NCBI GenBank assembly: GCA_905235635.1
Contig: CAJOMC010000009.1
Coordinates: forward strand, 1-33,879
Origin: an uncultured Bacilli bacterium
GTDB taxonomy: Bacteria > Bacillota_I > Bacilli_A > Izemoplasmatales > UBA1188
DNA: 33,879 nt
Direction: 5' to 3'
The notes under the pieces are model-generated. The model saw nothing but the letters and a program-made list of their open reading frames with translations, did no database searches and was not told the origin of the DNA. Below are positions 31,254 to 33,879 of the stretch, one piece after another. Each line of letters begins with the position of its first letter. Within the stretch, counting starts at the first letter, position 1. A program made the position numbers and the translations under genes.

Positions 31254-31853
31254 ATGGATGGTATTATTGTGAAGAAAGATTTAAATTTATTAAAGAAACA
31301 GGATTATATTACTTTTAAAAATGCCAAGGAATACGGAATATCAAAATATAAGTTCTATAAGTATGTTATAGATAACAATTTAGAGAAAATAGATAGAGGT
31401 GTATATTCTAAAAAAGATTCCTTTATTGATGAATTATACTTAATCCATGAAAGATGCCCTCAGGCAGTTTTTTCTCATGATGAAGCTTTTTATTTTCACA
31501 ATCTTTCGGATAGAGAGCCTGTGTCTCATACCTTCACAATTTATAGTGGATATAATTCACATCGTCTTAAAGAAAAAAGAAACTATAAAATCTACAATAT
31601 CAAGAAAGAGTTACTTGATCTTGGAAAGATATATGTAAAAGATAACTCTGGTAATGAGATACCAGTGTATAACTTAGAAAGAACTATTTGCGATTTAGTT
31701 AGAAGTAGAAACTCAATTGAAATTCAGGAATTCACATCCGTCCTTCAAAATTATGTTAAAAGAAAGGATAAAAATTTAAACCTTTTAATGGAATATGCTA
31801 AGTTATTTAAAATAGATAATATTATAAGAAACTATATGGATGTTTTGTTATAA
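31254..31853 (+). CDS. abiEi: AbiEi-type antitoxin, type IV toxin-antitoxin system
   Basis: A 199-residue antitoxin-repressor. The N-terminal winged helix spans about residues 15-55 (DYITFKNAKEYGISKYKFYKYVIDNNLEKIDRGVY). The C-terminal AbiEi domain includes CPQAVFSHDEAFYFHNLSDREP and YNLERTICDLVRSRNS. In type IV systems the antitoxin represses the operon and counters the nucleotidyltransferase toxin without a lasting complex. The start ATG lies 3-4 nt after the predicted transcription start, so the mRNA is nearly leaderless; GTG 31269 is an alternative. The stop overlaps the toxin start by one base (TAATG). The gene is intact although its toxin is not. Confidence 0.9.
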   Translation: MDGIIVKKDLNLLKKQDYITFKNAKEYGISKYKFYKYVIDNNLEKIDRGVYSKKDSFIDELYLIHERCPQAVFSHDEAFYFHNLSDREPVSHTFTIYSGYNSHRLKEKRNYKIYNIKKELLDLGKIYVKDNSGNEIPVYNLERTICDLVRSRNSIEIQEFTSVLQNYVKRKDKNLNLLMEYAKLFKIDNIIRNYMDVLL

Positions 31854-32671
31854 TGAAGTTAACACCAGAGCAAATTAAAGGGCGCATAAAAAACATTGCA
31901 AAAAAGATAATTCTGATCCTAGAGTTCTGTTGAGAATATATATGATGGACGGATTTTTTGGAAAGAATTTATACGAGCAATTTCATCATAAAAGGTGGAA
32001 TACTTGTAACAGCAATGGTAGGTATTAATAATCGTTCTACAAATGATATTGATGTTAGTATAAAAAATATAACCCTCTCAATTGATGAAATTAAAACAAT
32101 AATCAACCAAATAATTGATATAGACCTTGATGACGGAATAAAGTTTGAAATAAATGATATATCAAATATTATGGATCAAATGGAATATCCAGGAATTAGA
32201 GTATCTATGAATGCATTTTTAGAAGAAATAATTACCCCACTAAAGATAGATATATCCACTGGTGATAAAATCACTCCAAAGGAAGTTTCTTTTGATTACA
32301 AATTGTTACTGGAAGACCGCACTATAAGATTGTTCTCATATAACTTAGAAACTATTCTTGCAGAAAAACTTCAAACAATTCTCTCAAGAGGGTTGTTGAA
32401 TACACGAATGAGAGACTTTTATGACATTTATATATTATCAGCGTTATGCAAAGATAGAATTAGTAAAGACACCCTGAATATGGCCTTGTTTAAAGCTTGT
32501 GAGAAGAGGGGCACAACCTATACGACCGAGGATAAAATTAGAATATTAAACAATATCGAAAAAGATAATGTGTTAAAAAATATGTGGAGTAGGTATCAAG
32601 CCAAGTTTCAATATGTAGAAAACATTGAATATACCGAGGTAATTAAGAGTATAAGAACGTTGTTGTCTTGA
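31853..32671 (+). pseudogene. abiEii: AbiEii nucleotidyltransferase toxin, two compensating frameshifts
   Basis: The toxin begins at 31853 (MKLTPEQIKGRIKNIAK). It loses one base in the A-run at 31900-31905, continues in another frame as DNSDPRVLLRIYMMDGF, and regains the first frame in a T-run at 31954-31959, continuing LERIYTSNFIIKGGILVTAMVG. The unshifted frame stops at the TGA 31931-31933. The catalytic motif is intact: KGG...RSTNDIDVSI, then LKIDISTGD and the AEKLQTILSRG helix region. A TTG at 31958 could start a shortened product without the first helices. The TGA stop at 32669-32671 is followed directly by TAA. It may be real inactivation or homopolymer errors in the assembly. Confidence 0.82.
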
Positions 32672-32886
32672 TAAGGGGCAATAAATAGAGTAGAAGAGTT
32701 CTGAATTACTATGTTATGTTAGTATATTAACTATTCTACATTACCTAACCTATTCTTAACATTGATGAAAAGGGCGCTAAAAAATACACGATTACAAGGT
32801 AGGGTGCTAAAATTGTATTAAAACATCTCTACTTTGACAGTATGATTTGATTATGCTCCCATTATTTGGGCAGTATCAGAAAATAG

Positions 32887-32923
32887 AAATTGTGATAGGC
32901 AAAACTACCACAATTTTTCTTTT
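32887..32923 (+). terminator. Terminator hairpin downstream of AbiE
   Basis: AAATTGTGATAG pairs with CTACCACAATTT with one mismatch, followed by TT-C-TTTT, the same tail type as the ssrA terminator. Confidence 0.65.
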
Positions 32924-32942
32924 ATATATTAGTACACAAATA
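32914..32942 (+). repeat. Right copy of direct repeat flanking AbiE
   Basis: It matches 31186-31214 at 25 of 29 positions. The two copies enclose about 1.7 kb. Confidence 0.5.
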
Positions 32943-33004
32943 CATATATAAGTTGCACTCGTAATATATTAGACGATCTAAAGTTAAAAGCACATAACCT
33001 ATAT

Positions 33005-33838
33005 TTATATCTTTAGCAACATTTCCTTTGTGATTGTCTCAAGCTTCTTTAACATAAATCTTTTCTTGCCTATATCATTAAATGATGTACCAAAGAGATA
33101 CACATTATCATCAGATATTATAAATCTATCATGATAAATGTCATTATGAATGATACTAACATTATTTGGTATAGTCTCTTTATTGATATATGATTTAGTA
33201 GAAGTAATAATAGTTATATCAACCTTAATGTCAGATAACATTGATAGTAAGAATTTATCAGTATATGGATCAATTATTATTAATTCCTTTTTAGCCAGGA
33301 AGAAGAGTTTTCTAATTAAAATATATGGTTCCACCAAATCTCCTTCAAGTATCAATTTTTCATTAGTTGAATATACGCTTTCTTTTATATCTTTTATTTG
33401 TGATTCCATGTCTATTACTTTATTTGATAAAGACAATATGCTTGAAGTACACGCTAAGCATCTGTCTTCATTAACTAAATATCCTTTTAATAGATAATGT
33501 TTTAAAACAGAACTAGCCCACCTTCTAAATATAATTCCTCTTTTAGATTTGACCCTATAACCGACTGCGATTACTACCTCTAAACTATAAATAGTTATAT
33601 TTTTATCTGAAGAAGGAAAGTGCGTTTTCCGCACATTGCTTTCCTCATCTAGCTCAAATTCTTCAAAAATACTATTAATATGTCTAGTAATTCTAGTTCT
33701 ATCAACATCAAATAGTAGTGCCATATCTGCCTGGGTTAACCAAACCGTATCCTCATCTGGTGATACACTAACATTTAGACTAAAATCGCCATCTTTAAAT
33801 TCAACTAATTCATATCTTTTACCGCTAGATATAGCCAT
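33005..33838 (-). CDS. RhuM-family protein with C-terminal PLD-like domain
   Basis: This protein has 277 residues from the first ATG in the window. The N-terminal RhuM domain (about 30-125) shows DTVWLTQADMALLFDVDRTRITRHI, NITIYSLEVVIAVGYRVKSKRGIIFRRWASSVLKHYLLKGY. A helical linker follows. The C-terminal domain looks like a single-motif phospholipase D-like fold: ELIIIDPYTDKFLLSMLS, then the HxR-type motif IYHDRFIISDDNVYLFGTSFNDIGKKRF. RhuM proteins occur in islands and phages; their role is unsettled, and the tail may be a nuclease or a sensor. The ATG has no ribosome binding site and the frame stays open to the window edge (YKLYGNNDYEN before it), so the true start may lie beyond 33879. 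Confidence 0.8.
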   Translation of the reverse strand: MAISSGKRYELVEFKDGDFSLNVSVSPDEDTVWLTQADMALLFDVDRTRITRHINSIFEEFELDEESNVRKTHFPSSDKNITIYSLEVVIAVGYRVKSKRGIIFRRWASSVLKHYLLKGYLVNEDRCLACTSSILSLSNKVIDMESQIKDIKESVYSTNEKLILEGDLVEPYILIRKLFFLAKKELIIIDPYTDKFLLSMLSDIKVDITIITSTKSYINKETIPNNVSIIHNDIYHDRFIISDDNVYLFGTSFNDIGKKRFMLKKLETITKEMLLKI

Positions 33839-33879
33839 ATTTTCATAATCATTATTACCATATAATTTATAGAATAATG

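Larger units (their letters stand above)
32672..33004. other. Intergenic stretch after AbiE
   Basis: This 333-bp gap holds no convincing gene. It contains two near-identical 12-mers, AGGGCGCTAAAA (32771-32782) and AGGGTGCTAAAA (32801-32812), exactly 30 bp apart. A plus-strand terminator hairpin lies at 32887-32923, and the right copy of the flanking direct repeat at 32914-32942. Confidence 0.6.

Noticed and set aside
1-33879. Mycoplasma-type genetic code (TGA = Trp) throughout
   Set aside because: About forty genes are open without internal TGA, Trp is encoded by TGG, and tRNA-Trp has anticodon CCA. TGA still ends three genes. Kept only as a question in the findings.

Overview
The window looks like chromosomal DNA from a low-GC, Gram-positive-type bacterium in the Bacilli/Mollicutes neighbourhood, for example an uncultured gut lineage. 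This is inferred from the strong A+T bias, purine-rich ribosome binding sites, sigma-A-like promoters (several with extended -10 elements), and typical Firmicutes genes: YlxM-Ffh, KhpA, YhaM, a DUF368 lipid-carrier transporter, a SemiSWEET, a tmRNA tag ending in YAFA, and tRNA-Gln beside a GluRS. TGA stops are scarce: I found three, each backed by a nearby in-frame TAA. A tRNA-Trp(CCA) is present and long genes use TGG for Trp, so I read the window with the standard bacterial code.

Layout. 1-190: a complex inverted-repeat element. 191-6531: a GNAT acetyltransferase, a heterodimeric ABC exporter, a DUF3737 beta-helix protein, a ZIP metal transporter broken by two frame changes, and a small 16-residue-repeat protein. 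6787-10774: rimO, DUF368, argS and tRNA-Leu(CAA). 10813-14623: a flavin-reductase-like gene with an internal TGA, a Dps ferritin, then ftsY-ylxM-ffh of the signal recognition particle pathway. 14791-17612: a small orphan gene and a minus-strand group of DUF2804, a membrane protein and an ADP-ribosylglycohydrolase. 17707-18940: an XRE regulator divergent from a DUF6883-like/DUF4926-like gene pair, with near-symmetric promoters carrying their -35 boxes in an inverted repeat. 19079-20685: an SGNH esterase and a membrane protein. 20817-23888: tRNA-Leu(UAG), tRNA-Gln, gltX, tRNA-Trp, superoxide dismutase and a tiny membrane protein. 23983-27044: rpsP-khpA, guanine deaminase, DUF523, SemiSWEET and the CCA-adding enzyme. 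27050-31143: pullulanase, yhaM, secG, smpB and ssrA. 31254-33838: an accessory segment with an AbiE toxin-antitoxin locus (toxin frameshifted) and a RhuM protein fused to a phospholipase-D-like domain.

Most of the window is housekeeping: translation (rimO, argS, gltX, rpsP, cca, tRNAs), protein targeting (ftsY, ffh, ylxM, secG) and ribosome rescue (smpB-ssrA). The parts that deserve a second look are the XRE/DUF6883/DUF4926 locus, the AbiE-RhuM segment after ssrA, the three damaged genes (ZIP, flavin reductase, AbiEii), and the recurrent pattern of inverted repeats placed exactly on promoter elements.
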